From Niallia alba (lineage in GTDB: Bacteria > Bacillota > Bacilli > Bacillales > Cytobacillaceae), in the NCBI RefSeq assembly GCF_012933555.1, contig NZ_JABBPK010000001.1, forward strand, positions 5,169,188-5,233,187: a stretch of 64,000 bases of DNA, given 5' to 3'. The position numbers were made by a program, and so were the translations under genes. Positions 36,320 to 47,495 of this stretch are shown here, piece after piece. Below the pieces are notes generated by a model. It was not told the origin of the DNA. It saw nothing but the letters and a program-made list of their open reading frames with translations, and ran no database searches. Positions within the stretch are counted from its first letter, which is position 1, and each line of letters begins with the position of its first letter.

Positions 36320-37030
36320 TTACTCCTGCTCAGGATTTCTTAAGTAATAGCCAACGCCTCTTCTTGTCACGATCCAAGTTGGGTGACTAGGATTATCCTC
36401 AATTTTCTCTCTTAGCCTTCTTACGGTTACGTCTACTGTGCGTACATCCCCATAATAATCATAACCCCATACAGTCTGAAGCAAGTGCTCTCTTGTCATA
36501 ACTTGTCCGATATGTTTTGCTAAATAATATAGTAATTCGAACTCACGATGAGTCAGTTCAATCATTTCTCCTCTTTTCGATACGATATAAGCATCTGGAT
36601 GAATAATGAGTGAACCAACCTCAATTTCATTAGATTCTTTCTCTTCTTCTGCAGCAGAAGAAACTTGCTGATGTCGTCTAAGATTTGCCTTTACACGTGC
36701 AATCAGTTCTCTCGTGCTAAAAGGCTTTGTTACGTAATCATCTGCTCCTAATTCTAAGCCTAATACCTTATCTATCTCTGAATCCTTAGCCGTTAACATA
36801 ATGATCGGCATTTCATATTTCTTTCTGACTTCACGGCATACTTCCATTCCATCTCTTTGCGGCAACATGATATCTAGCAATACTAAATCTGGCTGAATCT
36901 CTTCCACCTTTTCCAAAGCCTCATTGCCATCATAAGCACAATAAACCTCAAAGCCCTCTTTCTTTAAATTAAACTGCAAAATATCAGCAATTGGTTTTTC
37001 ATCATCTACAACTAAAATCTTTTTATTCAT
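36320..37030 (-). CDS. walR: Essential response regulator WalR (YycF)
   Basis: A 236-residue OmpR-family regulator with receiver phosphorylation site Asp53 ([12 protein letters not shown]), acidic pocket DD at 9-10, Lys in VTKPFS, and a C-terminal winged helix ([27 protein letters not shown]). It controls autolysins and wall homeostasis genes and is essential in B. subtilis. It is the first gene of the wal operon. Confidence 0.98.
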   Translation of the reverse strand: MNKKILVVDDEKPIADILQFNLKKEGFEVYCAYDGNEALEKVEEIQPDLVLLDIMLPQRDGMEVCREVRKKYEMPIIMLTAKDSEIDKVLGLELGADDYVTKPFSTRELIARVKANLRRHQQVSSAAEEEKESNEIEVGSLIIHPDAYIVSKRGEMIELTHREFELLYYLAKHIGQVMTREHLLQTVWGYDYYGDVRTVDVTVRRLREKIEDNPSHPTWIVTRRGVGYYLRNPEQE

Positions 37031-37860
37031 TCAGTTAATCTCCTTATATCAAGTTTATCTATCGTCATATATCATACTTTTATTGTTTACTTCTACTGTC
37101 TACTTTACCATTTTAAATTTATATAATCACTTTTTTTCTATTATAAGCTTATTCCCCATTAACAAGCAGTCAGAATATCCTTTAAAGATGAATTAAATAG
37201 TCTCGGGTCTAAATCAGAGTCTTTCATAATTATCCCCTTCCCATCTAAAACTGCTCCAAATAAAAAAGACAGTGAAGCTTTTCTATTAGCCCACTGAATC
37301 ATTCCTTCCATACTGGATTATAAACCCTCTTAGGGAGGATTGTTATTTTTAATTATTATCTATCCGCTGTGAGGCATACTAGGCTGCTATATATGTCTTC
37401 TTTCCTATCGCAAACTATTGGATAGCCCTTTATTTTATTATAGGAAAAAAATAAAGCGGTAGATAGCCATTTTTTTGAAACCTTTTATGCTAGACAATCG
37501 TCTATATAGATGAGTTTCATTTTCCCTTAATTTTGGCAAGGCTATCCTTCTGCAAAGAATGGATTACCTTGTCTTTTTTTATCTATAATAGGCCTCTACT
37601 TACTCTATCTTCTTAAAAGTTAAATAGGCTCTTCAATTTCTACTTATTCACATAACTCATAAGGAAGAAGACATATACATTTACTTTAACATACATATAC
37701 AAGGAAAGACGATTTGCTATTATATTGTAATAAAATTGTTGCTTAATTTTCATGTTTAGTGGAATTTTGTAATAGAAGCGATTCTATAGAAGGTTATTTA
37801 CAGGGAAATAATAGGGCATAAAAAAAACAACGATTATTTCGTTGTGATGAAAAATTAAGG
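37031..37860. other. Intergenic region between walR and the tRNA cluster
   Basis: This AT-rich 830-bp stretch should contain the walR promoter. The only coding candidate is a 50-codon frame at 37159-37311 (minus), listed separately. I see no other gene or RNA. Confidence 0.5.
37159..37311 (-). CDS. Possible small protein (50 aa)
   Basis: A 50-codon frame, MEGMIQWANRKASLSFLFGA and on, with a hydrophobic stretch followed by a charged tail (KDSDLDPRLFNSSLKD). No good ribosome site precedes it, and it may be a remnant of a larger gene. Weak support. Confidence 0.25.
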   Translation of the reverse strand: MEGMIQWANRKASLSFLFGAVLDGKGIIMKDSDLDPRLFNSSLKDILTAC

Positions 37861-37933
37861 TGGCTCAGGACGGAATCGAACCGCCGACACAAGGATTTTC
37901 AGTCCTTTGCTCTACCGACTGAGCTACTGAGCC
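37861..37933 (-). tRNA. tRNA-Phe (GAA)
   Basis: A cloverleaf of 73 bases with acceptor GGCTCAG/CTGAGCC, anticodon loop CTGAAAA (GAA) and T-loop GGTTCGATTCC. The CCA end is not encoded. It is the last gene of the four-tRNA cluster. Confidence 0.97.
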
Positions 37934-38057
37934 AAACTATTGTGACAAATGCTTACTAGCTCTAATTACTTAAGCAAAAGTCGGATTTCTTACTTGTCTT
38001 CGATATGTATTAGATAAAAAATATATATTAAATATGCAAATGCATAGGAAGAAAAAA

Positions 38058-38134
38058 TGGCGGTCCGGACGGGACTCGAACCCGCGACCTCCTGCGTGAC
38101 AGGCAGGCATTCTAACCAACTGAACTACCGGACC
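38058..38134 (-). tRNA. tRNA-Asp (GTC)
   Basis: A cloverleaf with acceptor GGTCCGG/CCGGACC, anticodon loop CTGTCAC (GTC) and an encoded CCA end (38058-38060). Confidence 0.97.
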
Positions 38135-38169
38135 ATTTTATACTATGAAATATCTTTACTAAGATATTA

Positions 38170-38241
38170 TGACCCATACGGGATTCGAACCCGTGTTACC
38201 GCCGTGAAAGGGCGGTGTCTTAACCGCTTGACCAATGGGCC
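38170..38241 (-). tRNA. tRNA-Glu (TTC)
   Basis: A 72-base cloverleaf with acceptor GGCCCAT/ATGGGTC, anticodon loop CTTTCAC (TTC), and T-arm GGGTTCGAATCCC. Confidence 0.97.
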
Positions 38242-38261
38242 GTGATTGATATCTATAATGG

Positions 38262-38334
38262 TGAGCCATGGAGGATTCGAACCTCCGACCCTCTGATTAA
38301 AAGTCAGATGCTCTACCGACTGAGCTAATGGCTC
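38262..38334 (-). tRNA. tRNA-Lys (TTT)
   Basis: A 73-base cloverleaf with acceptor GAGCCAT/ATGGCTC, anticodon loop CTTTTAA (TTT). First gene of the Lys-Glu-Asp-Phe cluster, the same order as the cluster beside purA in B. subtilis. Confidence 0.97.
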
Positions 38335-38382
38335 ATATAAGATGAGCTGTCTCGTTTGTTTTTGTCATTTGCGACGCTTTTT

Positions 38383-38412
38383 ATATTATCATATTAACAA
38401 AATAAAAAGCAA
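38383..38412 (-). promoter_or_regulatory. Candidate promoter of the tRNA cluster
   Basis: TTGCTT (38407-38412) and GATAAT (38385-38390) with 16 bases between, or TAATAT with 18, about 50 bases before tRNA-Lys on the minus strand. The remaining 38413-38645 is AT-rich without a gene. Confidence 0.45.
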
Positions 38413-38645
38413 TACTTTTTTTAAAAGTTTTTTAAAAAATATTTTTTATTTTGTCTTTAACTACTTTTCCTTTTAAAATGACTATTTTTACATACTTTTT
38501 TCTTATAAAGTAGTTCGTGCCATTACGCTCTCGATTTTAAATAAACTAAAAATCATACGAAATTATTTAAAATTTAATAATACCCAGTTACCTCTTTTTC
38601 AAACGAAAATCTCAAGGTTCTTACATAATCAAATATCTGCTTAAT

Positions 38646-38675
38646 TAAAGGCCGTTCTAAGAACGGCCTTTATTA
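38646..38675 (-). terminator. Terminator of purA
   Basis: AAAGGCCGTTC and GAACGGCCTTT with a three-base loop, just after the purA stop. Confidence 0.93.
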
Positions 38676-38681
38676 TGATGA

Positions 38682-39974
38682 TTAGTTTTGTCTCCATGGG
38701 CTGTGTACAACATTTGTTTGTGTACGGTCTGGACCTACAGAGAAAATAGACAATGGAATACCTGTCAACTGTGCAACTCTTTCTAAATAATGACGTGCAT
38801 TAGCAGGAAGCTCACTTAGTGTTTTACAGCCAGTAATATCTTCTGTCCAGCCTGGTAGCTCTTCATATACTGGTTCACATTCTGCAAGTACTTTAAGGCT
38901 TGCTGGGAACTCCTCCATCACTTCACCTTTATATTTATAAGCAACACAAATTTTTAATGTTTCAATTCCTGTTAAAACATCAATAGAATTTAAAGAAAGA
39001 TCTGTAATACCGCTAACACGACGAGCATGGCGAACAACTACACTGTCAAACCACCCAACACGACGTGGTCTACCAGTAGTTGTTCCATATTCACGACCAA
39101 CTTCTCTAATTTGATGTCCAATATCATTATTTAATTCTGTTGGGAAAGGACCGTCACCAACTCTTGTTGTATACGCCTTTGATACACCAACTACATGTTT
39201 AATTTTCGTTGGACCTACACCAGAACCAATTGTTACGCCTCCAGCGACTGGGTTAGAAGAAGTAACAAACGGATAAGTACCTTGGTCAATATCAAGCATT
39301 ACCCCTTGAGCACCTTCAAAAAGAACTCTGCGACCTTCATCTAAAGCATCATTTAGAACAACAGAAGTGTCACAAACATATTTCTTAATTTGTTGCCCAT
39401 ACTCATAATACTCATTTAAAATATCTTCTAATTTAAAGCCTTCCGTTTCATAAATACGCTCTAATAGACGATTTTTTTCAACTAAGTTTCTTGCAAGTTT
39501 TTCTTCAAATACTTCTCTATCTAATAAATCAGCAATACGGATACCAATACGTGCAGCTTTATCCATATAAGCTGGCCCAATTCCTTTTTTCGTTGTACCA
39601 ATTTTATTAGCACCTTTGCTTTCTTCCTCTACTTCATCTAATTTTAAATGATATGGAAGAATGACATGGGCACGATTACTAATTCTTAAGTTATCTGTAT
39701 TGACATTACGATCATGTAAGTATTTTAATTCTTCAATGATTGCCTTTGGATCAACAACCATTCCGTTTCCAACAACACTAATTTTTTCTTTATAAAATAT
39801 CCCAGATGGAATTAAGTGTAATTTATATGTTTCGCCATTAAACTTAATTGTGTGACCTGCATTGTTACCACCCTGGTAACGTGCAATCACTTCTGCATTT
39901 TCAGATAGGAAATCGGTAATCTTACCTTTTCCTTCGTCTCCCCATTGCGTTCCTACCACCACTACTGATGACAT
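38682..39974 (-). CDS. purA: Adenylosuccinate synthase
   Basis: A 430-residue GTP-dependent enzyme joining IMP and aspartate to adenylosuccinate, the first step from IMP to AMP. Signatures: [11 protein letters not shown] at residues 8-18 near the start, GNNAGHTI at about 38-45, and the [14 protein letters not shown] region near 298. Normal length. GGAGGTG precedes the ATG. Monocistronic, with its own promoter and a PurBox pair upstream. Confidence 0.98.
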   Translation of the reverse strand: MSSVVVVGTQWGDEGKGKITDFLSENAEVIARYQGGNNAGHTIKFNGETYKLHLIPSGIFYKEKISVVGNGMVVDPKAIIEELKYLHDRNVNTDNLRISNRAHVILPYHLKLDEVEEESKGANKIGTTKKGIGPAYMDKAARIGIRIADLLDREVFEEKLARNLVEKNRLLERIYETEGFKLEDILNEYYEYGQQIKKYVCDTSVVLNDALDEGRRVLFEGAQGVMLDIDQGTYPFVTSSNPVAGGVTIGSGVGPTKIKHVVGVSKAYTTRVGDGPFPTELNNDIGHQIREVGREYGTTTGRPRRVGWFDSVVVRHARRVSGITDLSLNSIDVLTGIETLKICVAYKYKGEVMEEFPASLKVLAECEPVYEELPGWTEDITGCKTLSELPANARHYLERVAQLTGIPLSIFSVGPDRTQTNVVHSPWRQN

Positions 39975-40035
39975 ATCCTAGAGCACCTCCACAGGTTTCT
40001 ATATCTTTTTATTATATCCTTAATCAAACATTCCT

Positions 40036-40114
40036 ATTTTACCAACTTTTTAACATAAAAGTCAATCAAACACGAACAATCTTTTTATTTAATTAATGTT
40101 ATGTTCGTAAAATT
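40036..40114 (-). promoter_or_regulatory. purA promoter with PurR-type PurBox pair
   Basis: On the minus strand TTGACT (40060-40065) and TAAAAT (40036-40041) are 18 bases apart. Just upstream are two inverted elements with core ACGAACA: AAACACGAACAAT at 40068-40080 (plus strand) and its mirror ATGTTCGTAAAATT at 40101-40114. Paired inverted CGAAC boxes over a promoter are the PurR site arrangement known from B. subtilis purA. Adenine-dependent repression relieved by PRPP is the expected behaviour. Confidence 0.75.
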
Positions 40115-40187
40115 AGATAGATTATTTGACCTAAATTAGTAGTATTTACTTTTACTAACGCTTTTTATCCATCTAAAAATAGCATAA

Positions 40188-40226
40188 AAAAAGATTAGTA
40201 GTTTGAAATCTACTAATCTTTTTTTG
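40188..40226 (-). terminator. Terminator of dnaC
   Basis: AAAGATTAGTAG and CTACTAATCTTT arms with an eight-base loop, A/T tracts on both sides, directly after the dnaC stop. Confidence 0.9.
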
Positions 40227-41591
40227 CTATGCTCCAGTTGGCATCGCTCCATCTTCAAAACGCCGTTCTAGGTTTACGAATTTATTGTATTCCTTTACAA
40301 AGGCTAGCTGTACAGTTCCAGTTGGACCGTTACGCTGTTTAGCAATAATGATTTCGATAATATTCTTACTTTCTGATTCCTTATCATAGTAGTCATCACG
40401 GTATAAGAAGGCTACAATATCTGCATCCTGCTCAATACTTCCTGATTCCCTGATATCGGACATCATCGGGCGCTTATCTTGTCTTTGTTCTACACCACGT
40501 GAGAGCTGTGACAAGGCAATTACAGGTACTTGAAGCTCACGAGCAAGCTGTTTTAAAGAACGAGAAATTTCCGATACCTCTTGCTGTCTATTTTCACCTG
40601 CTCGTCCACTTCCCAAGATTAGCTGTAGGTAATCAATTAATATCATTCCTAAGCCATGTTCCTGTTTTAAACGGCGGCATTTCGCTCTTATATCGGTAAT
40701 CTTTACCCCTGGTGTATCATCAATGAAAATACCAGCATTGGATAAGCTTCCCATTGCCATTGTAAGCTTGCCCCAGTCCTCGTCTGTCAATGATCCAGTA
40801 CGTAAACGCTGGGCATCTATATTCCCTTCTGCGCAAAGCATACGCATTACAAGCTGCTCTGCCCCCATCTCCAAACTAAAAATCGCTACATTTTCGCCTG
40901 TTTTTACAGCAACATTCTGAGCGATATTTAAGGCAAAGGCTGTTTTACCAACCGATGGTCTTGCTCCAACAATAATTAAGTCATTTCGCTGAAATCCAGC
41001 TGTCATTTTATCAAGTTCAGCAAATCCTGTTGCTATCCCGGTTATATCGCCTTTGCGATTATGCATTTCTTCAATATTATCATATGTCCGAACAAGAACA
41101 TCTTTAATATTATGAAATGCTCCAGCATTTTTCCGTTGCGCTACTTCTAAAATATTCTTTTCTGCTTCACTTAATAAAGCTTCTACTTCATCTTCACGTG
41201 AATATCCATCCTGTGCGATGTTTGTTGCTGTTCGAATCAATCGGCGAAGCAAAGACTTTTCTTCTACGATCTTTGCATAGTACTCTATATTGGCAGCGGT
41301 CGGCACAGAAGCCGCTAGTTCACTTAAATAGCTAACTCCGCCCGTATCCTCTAAGTTATTAGTTGTGGCTAATTCGGATGTTACTGTAATTAAATCGACT
41401 GCTTTTCCTTCATCACTTAATTTAAGCATTGTCGAATAGATTCTTTGATGTGCACCTCTATAAAAATCTTCTGGTATCAGAATTTCAGAAGCTAATGTTA
41501 AGCTTTGTGGTTCAAGAAATATAGCCCCTAATACAGCTTGTTCTGCCTCAATATTTTGAGGGGGCATTCGATCATTTAAGATTTCGGTCAA
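40227..41591 (-). CDS. dnaC: Replicative DNA helicase DnaC (DnaB family)
   Basis: A 454-residue hexameric helicase that unwinds the fork. N-terminal DnaB domain (PQNIEAEQAVLGAIFLEPQS), linker, then the RecA-type motor with Walker A GARPSVGKTAF near 211 and Walker B MILIDYLQLI. The start is TTG at 41591, nine bases after AGGAGG. Called dnaC in B. subtilis and dnaB in most other bacteria. Confidence 0.98.
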   Translation of the reverse strand: MTEILNDRMPPQNIEAEQAVLGAIFLEPQSLTLASEILIPEDFYRGAHQRIYSTMLKLSDEGKAVDLITVTSELATTNNLEDTGGVSYLSELAASVPTAANIEYYAKIVEEKSLLRRLIRTATNIAQDGYSREDEVEALLSEAEKNILEVAQRKNAGAFHNIKDVLVRTYDNIEEMHNRKGDITGIATGFAELDKMTAGFQRNDLIIVGARPSVGKTAFALNIAQNVAVKTGENVAIFSLEMGAEQLVMRMLCAEGNIDAQRLRTGSLTDEDWGKLTMAMGSLSNAGIFIDDTPGVKITDIRAKCRRLKQEHGLGMILIDYLQLILGSGRAGENRQQEVSEISRSLKQLARELQVPVIALSQLSRGVEQRQDKRPMMSDIRESGSIEQDADIVAFLYRDDYYDKESESKNIIEIIIAKQRNGPTGTVQLAFVKEYNKFVNLERRFEDGAMPTGA

Positions 41592-41751
41592 TCTATAAAA
41601 CCTCCTTAAAATGAGAGGATATGATTAATAACATAGCCTAGGTTAAAAAAGCAACAATCTATGCAAAAAGTCCTTCCATTTGAAGAAAGGTGTTTTCGTA
41701 TCAGCTGTGCCTTTTCTCTTTTTTCTAGTTTCCTATTAAAAACAGTCAAAC

Positions 41752-41792
41752 AAAAAATGTGACCAGTTAAACCTGCATCACATTTTCTTAAG
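41752..41792 (-). terminator. Terminator of gdpP-rplI
   Basis: AAAATGTGA and TCACATTTT arms with a 15-base loop, followed by TTTTTG on the minus strand. Confidence 0.8.
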
Positions 41793-41837
41793 CTTATTCT
41801 ATTTTAACATGTTTAGCGCTAAATGGAACTTCCAATA

Positions 41838-42287
41838 TTAGCTTAATTCTTTCACATGTACATTTAATGTTGCTGACACTTCATGGTGAAGCTTCACTGG
41901 AACCTTTGTAACTCCTAGTGAACGAATTGCATCATTTAACTCAATTTTTCTTTTATCAATTTTGATTTGATGTTTTTTGTTTAATTCATCTGCAATTTGC
42001 TTGCTTGTAATCGATCCAAACAATCTGCCGCCCTCACCAGATTTTGCATGCAGTTCAACAGTTACTTTTTCTAGTTTTTCTTTTAATTCTTTTGCTTGAT
42101 TTAGCTCTTCAATTGCTTGTTTCTCTTCTTTTTTCTTTTGAGCATTCAACGTGCTAACCGCTGAAGCATTAGCTTCTACAGCTAAGCCTTGTTTTAAAAG
42201 AAAGTTATGTGCATAACCATCAGCAACGTTTTTAACTTCTCCTTTTTTTCCTTTACCTTTTACATCTTTTAGAAAAATTACTTTCAT
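41838..42287 (-). CDS. rplI: 50S ribosomal protein L9
   Basis: A 149-residue protein with the classic N-domain [20 protein letters not shown], a long central helix, and a C-terminal rRNA-binding domain. Its ATG overlaps the gdpP stop (ATGA), as in many Bacilli. Confidence 0.98.
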   Translation of the reverse strand: MKVIFLKDVKGKGKKGEVKNVADGYAHNFLLKQGLAVEANASAVSTLNAQKKKEEKQAIEELNQAKELKEKLEKVTVELHAKSGEGGRLFGSITSKQIADELNKKHQIKIDKRKIELNDAIRSLGVTKVPVKLHHEVSATLNVHVKELS

Positions 42288-44290
42288 TCTTTTCTTCTCC
42301 CTTCAAAATACTCATCAATTGCTAATTTTAGCCTTGCCTCTACTTCTTCCATTGGCATATTTGAAAGCTGTGTAGCTGCATTTGTTAAATGGCCACCACC
42401 ATGTAGACTTTCCATAATAATTTGAACATTAATTTCTCCTAAAGAACGAGCACTTATCCCAATCATCGTTTCCCCTCTAGGCGCTATTACAAAGGAGGCA
42501 ATAATACCATCCATTGTTAATAGAGTGTCAGCCGTCTGTGCAATTAACACGCCATCGACAGCTTCTTCTTCCTTCGCTATGGCTATTGCAATTCCTTCTT
42601 TATAGAATTGCACATTTTCGATAATTTTCGCTCTTTTAACATAGTTTTCAATGTCTTCTTTTAGGAATTTTTGTACAAGTACTGTATCTGCGCCCTGTCC
42701 TCGCAAATAAGAAGCTGCATCGAATGTCCGTGCTCCTGTTCTAAGAGTAAAGCTTTTCGTATCAACAATGATCCCAGCTAAAAGGGCCGTTGCTTCCAAC
42801 ATTTCAATTTTAACACTTTTCGGCTGATATTCTAGTAATTCTGTAACAAGTTCTGCCGTTGAAGAAGCATATGGTTCCATATAGACAAGCAGCGGATTTT
42901 CAATAAATTCCTCACCACGACGGTGATGGTCAATTACTACTACATCTTCTATTTTATTTAATAAGTGCTCTTCAATCACTAAAGAAGGCTTATGTGTGTC
43001 TACCACTACTAGTAAAGTATCGCCAGTTGCTATTTCTAAAGCTTGATCAGGCGTGATAAACTTTGTAAACAGAGACTCTTGCCTTTTAATTTCTTCTATC
43101 AATCTTCTAACAGCTGTATCTATTTCTTGAAAGTTTATTACTATATATGCTTCCTTTTGATTCATCTGAGCTACTTTATGTATCCCAATTGCTGCACCAA
43201 TTGCATCCATATCAGGATTCTTATGCCCCATTATGATAACTTTATCACTTTCTAACACTAATTCCTTTAAAGCATGGGAAATGACCCTTGCTCTTACTCT
43301 TGTTCGCTTTTCTACGGGATTAGTTTTGCCTCCATAAAACTTTACTTTACCATTCGGTTGCTTAATCGCAACCTGATCTCCGCCTCTTCCTAAGGCTAAA
43401 TCAAGACTAGATTGAGCAATATTCCCTAGTTCTGGTAAAGAGGAAACACCAGCTCCAACTCCAATACTTAGTGTTAAAGGAACATTCTGTTTTGTAGTTA
43501 ATTCTCGAACATCGTCTAGTATGGTGAATTTCCCTTTTTCCAAGCTTTGTAGAATATGTTCATTAAAAATAGCAATGAACCGATCAGAAGAAATCCGTTT
43601 TAATAAGACGCCATTATCTGTAGCCCATTTATTTAAAATTGCTGTAACACTATTATTAATGCTACTTCTTGCTTGATCATCCATACCTTGTGTTAAATCA
43701 TCATAATTGTCTAAAAAGATAATTGCAATGGCAGTACGTTCATCTTCATAAAGCTTCTCGATCTCTGTTTGTTCTGTAACATCAAAAAAGTATAATAAGC
43801 GCTCTTCCACTTTATGAATAACACGGAACTTTCTTTCATGCAATGTAATGATTTCCGTTTCTACTTCTTGCTTAATTAAAGGAATAATCGATGGAGAAAC
43901 ATCATACAAAGATCTTCCTACAAGTGTATCCTCTGTAAAACAAGATGCTAAAAAGGGATTTGTCCATTCAATATAATAATCATCATTTATAAGCATAATT
44001 CCTATTGGCATTTCCATTAATGCCTCTTCCCCCACTTTTTTAACGCGGTAAGAGAGAGTGGTTATATACTCTTCTGTTTCCTTTTTTTGACGACTATCCA
44101 TTCGTAAAATAAAATAAAAAGGAATTGCAAAAAGGAATAACCCAATTAAGGAAAATACCCAGTTATAAAAAGAGAGGATTCCAAGCATGATAGTGGTAAT
44201 ACCTATTAAGCATATTAATGGATACCGTATGGACCCTTTCTCTAAAAAAGTAGGCAATTTTTCTCCTCCTAAAACTCGTGAGATTTTCAA
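42284..44290 (-). CDS. gdpP: Cyclic-di-AMP phosphodiesterase GdpP (YybT)
   Basis: A 668-residue membrane enzyme that hydrolyses c-di-AMP. Two N-terminal membrane segments (about 22-65), a PAS domain (about 90-160), a degenerate GGDEF domain (about 180-310, no GGDEF), then DHH ([17 protein letters not shown]) and DHHA1 with [11 protein letters not shown]. It controls potassium, wall and osmotic balance through c-di-AMP. The yybS gene often found upstream in Bacilli is absent: the 470 bases upstream hold only promoter-like AT-rich DNA. Confidence 0.97.
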   Translation of the reverse strand: MKISRVLGGEKLPTFLEKGSIRYPLICLIGITTIMLGILSFYNWVFSLIGLFLFAIPFYFILRMDSRQKKETEEYITTLSYRVKKVGEEALMEMPIGIMLINDDYYIEWTNPFLASCFTEDTLVGRSLYDVSPSIIPLIKQEVETEIITLHERKFRVIHKVEERLLYFFDVTEQTEIEKLYEDERTAIAIIFLDNYDDLTQGMDDQARSSINNSVTAILNKWATDNGVLLKRISSDRFIAIFNEHILQSLEKGKFTILDDVRELTTKQNVPLTLSIGVGAGVSSLPELGNIAQSSLDLALGRGGDQVAIKQPNGKVKFYGGKTNPVEKRTRVRARVISHALKELVLESDKVIIMGHKNPDMDAIGAAIGIHKVAQMNQKEAYIVINFQEIDTAVRRLIEEIKRQESLFTKFITPDQALEIATGDTLLVVVDTHKPSLVIEEHLLNKIEDVVVIDHHRRGEEFIENPLLVYMEPYASSTAELVTELLEYQPKSVKIEMLEATALLAGIIVDTKSFTLRTGARTFDAASYLRGQGADTVLVQKFLKEDIENYVKRAKIIENVQFYKEGIAIAIAKEEEAVDGVLIAQTADTLLTMDGIIASFVIAPRGETMIGISARSLGEINVQIIMESLHGGGHLTNAATQLSNMPMEEVEARLKLAIDEYFEGRRKE

Positions 44291-44707
44291 ATAATCCTTA
44301 CTATGTATTCATTAAACCTGATAATATTATACCCCATAAAACTAAATTAAAATATAAAAAGGTCTATCCCCCTATCTGTTACTTAAAATAAGAGATGAAA
44401 TACATTTCAATTTTCAATTTTTTTATTCGCAAACTTCTGTAACCTTAGAACATTCGCTTTCTAAAACTTGATTGGCCTTTTACCCATTTTTCGAAATAGT
44501 TTTTATGAGGAAGGGGTTTACACCCTTAACTAGTATTTTACTACCATTCCTTCTCTTCTTCAATGAAGTTAATTAGAAGAAATAAGAGGAGTAGGAAGAA
44601 AAACATTTATGTTTATAGAAAAGAAGAAACTTCACATAATCCTTAGATGATACAAATAAGGGAGTGATATAGAAATAGTACATATATAGACTATTTCCCC
44701 TTTAATA

Positions 44708-44752
44708 TAATACAAAAACCCTATTAAACAAAAGTCTAATAGGGTTTTTTAT
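44708..44752 (-). terminator. Terminator of rpsF-ssb-rpsR
   Basis: AAAAACCCTATTA and TAATAGGGTTTTT arms, just after the rpsR stop. The remaining 44291-44707 shows no gene. Confidence 0.9.
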
Positions 44753-44759
44753 AGGCTAA

Positions 44760-45556
<797 letters not shown>

Positions 45557-45582
45557 CAGTTTCAACTCCCTTCCATTTTAAA

Positions 45583-45598
45583 TGTTTCACGTGAAACA
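45583..45598. promoter_or_regulatory. parS site between rpsF and ssb
   Basis: Perfect TGTTTCACGTGAAACA palindrome in the rpsF-ssb spacer; a ParB loading site. Confidence 0.95.
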
Positions 45599-45609
45599 CT
45601 ATTTATATA

Positions 45610-45900
45610 TTATTTTGCTTCTTCTTTAACTACGATGTGGCGAATGATATCTTCGTTGATCTTAGCTAAACGAGAGAATTCTTCAACCGCTACAGGTGCA
45701 GCGTTAATTTTTACTAATTGATAGTAACCATCGCGGAAATCATTGATTTCATATGCAAGACGACGTTTACCCCACTCTTTTGCTTCTGCTAATTCCGCTC
45801 CATTATCTGTAAGGATAGCGTTGAAACGCTCAACAAGAGCTTTCTTAGCCTCATCTTCAATATTTGGACGGATGATGTACATAATTTCGTACTTTTTCAT
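45610..45900 (-). CDS. rpsF: 30S ribosomal protein S6
   Basis: A 96-residue protein opening [20 protein letters not shown]. The start at 45900 follows AAAGGAGGTGAAAGTG; an in-frame ATG 11 codons upstream lies in the leader and is unlikely. S6 and S18 form a heterodimer on the 30S platform, and the operon is often self-regulated through its leader. Confidence 0.97.
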   Translation of the reverse strand: MKKYEIMYIIRPNIEDEAKKALVERFNAILTDNGAELAEAKEWGKRRLAYEINDFRDGYYQLVKINAAPVAVEEFSRLAKINEDIIRHIVVKEEAK

Positions 45901-45902
45901 CA

Positions 45903-45965
45903 CTTTCACCTCCTTTTGGTCTAGACGGCCCATTATTGGGCAAGGAGCAATTATACATTACTCAC
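45903..45965 (-). promoter_or_regulatory. Candidate S6:S18 autoregulatory leader
   Basis: The rpsF leader contains a hairpin GCCCA/TGGGC directly followed by CCG and a second short stem before the ribosome site. The known S6:S18 leader motif is a hairpin with a CCG in its bulge. The match is by eye; only the hairpin and the CCG are certain. A TATAAT lies at about 45948 to 45953 upstream on the minus strand. Confidence 0.35.
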
Positions 45966-46076
45966 AATGTAAAAGTATAGCATACTTCATAATAAATAGC
46001 AATGTACTAAAAATAGTCACTTCTTATTTATTTTGCATATTCCTGTAAACTATCTAAGGTATGAGTATACTTACTT

Positions 46077-47228
46077 TTAAGCATACTTTTCATTTAGCTT
46101 CTGACGAGAATATATCACTTCATAGTAATCGCTTAATAGTCCTTCAAAAATAGTATCCCATGATTGCGTTAACGCATAATTTCTAGCTTCTATCCCCATC
46201 CGTAATCGCATCGTTTCATCCGCTAATAATTTACTAATTGCTTGAACAAAGCTCTCAGCATTTTGCTTTTCGCATATTTTTCCATTTACCATATTAATGA
46301 CAAAATCTTTTACACCACCGGCATTGGAAACAATCGCTGGCGTTCCGCTAGACATAGCTTCTAACACGACATTGCCGAAAGTTTCTGTATAAGATGGGAA
46401 AACAAAAAGGTCTGCTCCTGCATATATCATTGCCAATTCTTTCCCCTTTATATAACCGGTCAAGGTAATGTTTTTTTGTTCTTGTTCCTTTTCTCTCCAA
46501 GCCTCCTTATTTGGCCCATCCCCCACTATTAACCAATGGACCGAATTATTTATATTAGAGGTCCTATTAATGATCTTATTTAATGTTTCTAGGTCTTTCT
46601 CTGGAGCTAATCTACCTACATACAATAAAATATGTTTTTCTTTGATTCGGTATTTTTTCTTAATTTGTTCATTAGCTTCTGTATTAGGCTTAAATAACTT
46701 GGAATCAATTCCCCTTCCCCAAACTTTTAAGTCACTAAAATGTAACGACTCCAATTTTCTTTGTGTGTCTTTGCTTGGAACAAATATTTTTTCGGTTGAT
46801 TGGTGGAACCATTTTAAATATTTCCATAAAAATGGCTCTAACAAGGAGGCATGGTAATATTTAAGATATTGATCAAAATTAGTATGGTAAGATGATACAA
46901 CAGGGATATCTAACTTTTTGGCAGCAAACATCCCATATAATCCCATCATATATGGTGTTGCTAGATGGATAAGATCTGGTTTAAACTGCTTTAAATTTTT
47001 TTCTATTTTCTTAGGATTAGCTATTACAGTTCGACACTCCGGATAAAGAAAAAATGGAAGACTCGGAAATTGGTTGATATTAGGATATGTAGAAGAAGTT
47101 TTGTTTTCTGGAGAATATACTTGATAGGATATTTGCTTTTTTTCCAAATGATTAGTTAGTCTCTTTAATGTTTGGGCAACACCATTCACTTGAGGAAAAT
47201 AAGTGTCTGAAAAAATCGCGATTTTCAA
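46077..47228 (-). CDS. GT4-family glycosyltransferase
   Basis: A 383-residue GT-B glycosyltransferase: N-terminal acceptor domain (MKIAIFSDTYFPQVNGVAQT) and C-terminal donor domain with LLYVGRLAPEKDLETL and the EX7E-type motif FVFPSYTETFGNVVLEAMSS. The closest types by eye are lipid glucosyl- or mannosyltransferases of the MgtA/UgtP-analogous GT4 group, so glycolipid synthesis is possible. I choose the TTG at 47228 (AAGGGAG eight bases upstream) over a GTG that overlaps that site. It lies between ychF and rpsF, where B. subtilis has no such gene. Confidence 0.85.
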   Translation of the reverse strand: MKIAIFSDTYFPQVNGVAQTLKRLTNHLEKKQISYQVYSPENKTSSTYPNINQFPSLPFFLYPECRTVIANPKKIEKNLKQFKPDLIHLATPYMMGLYGMFAAKKLDIPVVSSYHTNFDQYLKYYHASLLEPFLWKYLKWFHQSTEKIFVPSKDTQRKLESLHFSDLKVWGRGIDSKLFKPNTEANEQIKKKYRIKEKHILLYVGRLAPEKDLETLNKIINRTSNINNSVHWLIVGDGPNKEAWREKEQEQKNITLTGYIKGKELAMIYAGADLFVFPSYTETFGNVVLEAMSSGTPAIVSNAGGVKDFVINMVNGKICEKQNAESFVQAISKLLADETMRLRMGIEARNYALTQSWDTIFEGLLSDYYEVIYSRQKLNEKYA

Positions 47229-47409
47229 AAACTTCACTCCCTTTTATCATGCTGTTTTAAGTTAATTTAATTTTACCACTACAATACTTGGGGAATTTTA
47301 AATAAATGTAAAAAGAATGTACATTTATTTCTTTCCACTCCCTTTTTAAAAATGACAGCACTTTAGAAACATCCTATCCGATCTCCCCCTATAAAATTAA
47401 AAAACCACC

Positions 47410-47472
47410 CAAAAAAGATTAACCAGCCTCTTTTTCAATTGAAATGAAAAGAGCTCATTAATCTTTTTATGA
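47410..47472 (-). terminator. Terminator of ychF
   Basis: AAAAAGATTAA and TTAATCTTTTT outer arms with an inner CTCTTTT/AAAAGAG stem, 25 bases after the ychF stop. Confidence 0.75.
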
Positions 47473-47495
47473 GTGACCTTTTACTACTTATTGCA

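Noticed and set aside
38057..38245. A 62-residue plus-strand frame with the words RTGLEPATS and GIRTRV
   Set aside because: It is antisense translation of the tRNA-Asp and tRNA-Glu genes, a well-known artefact.
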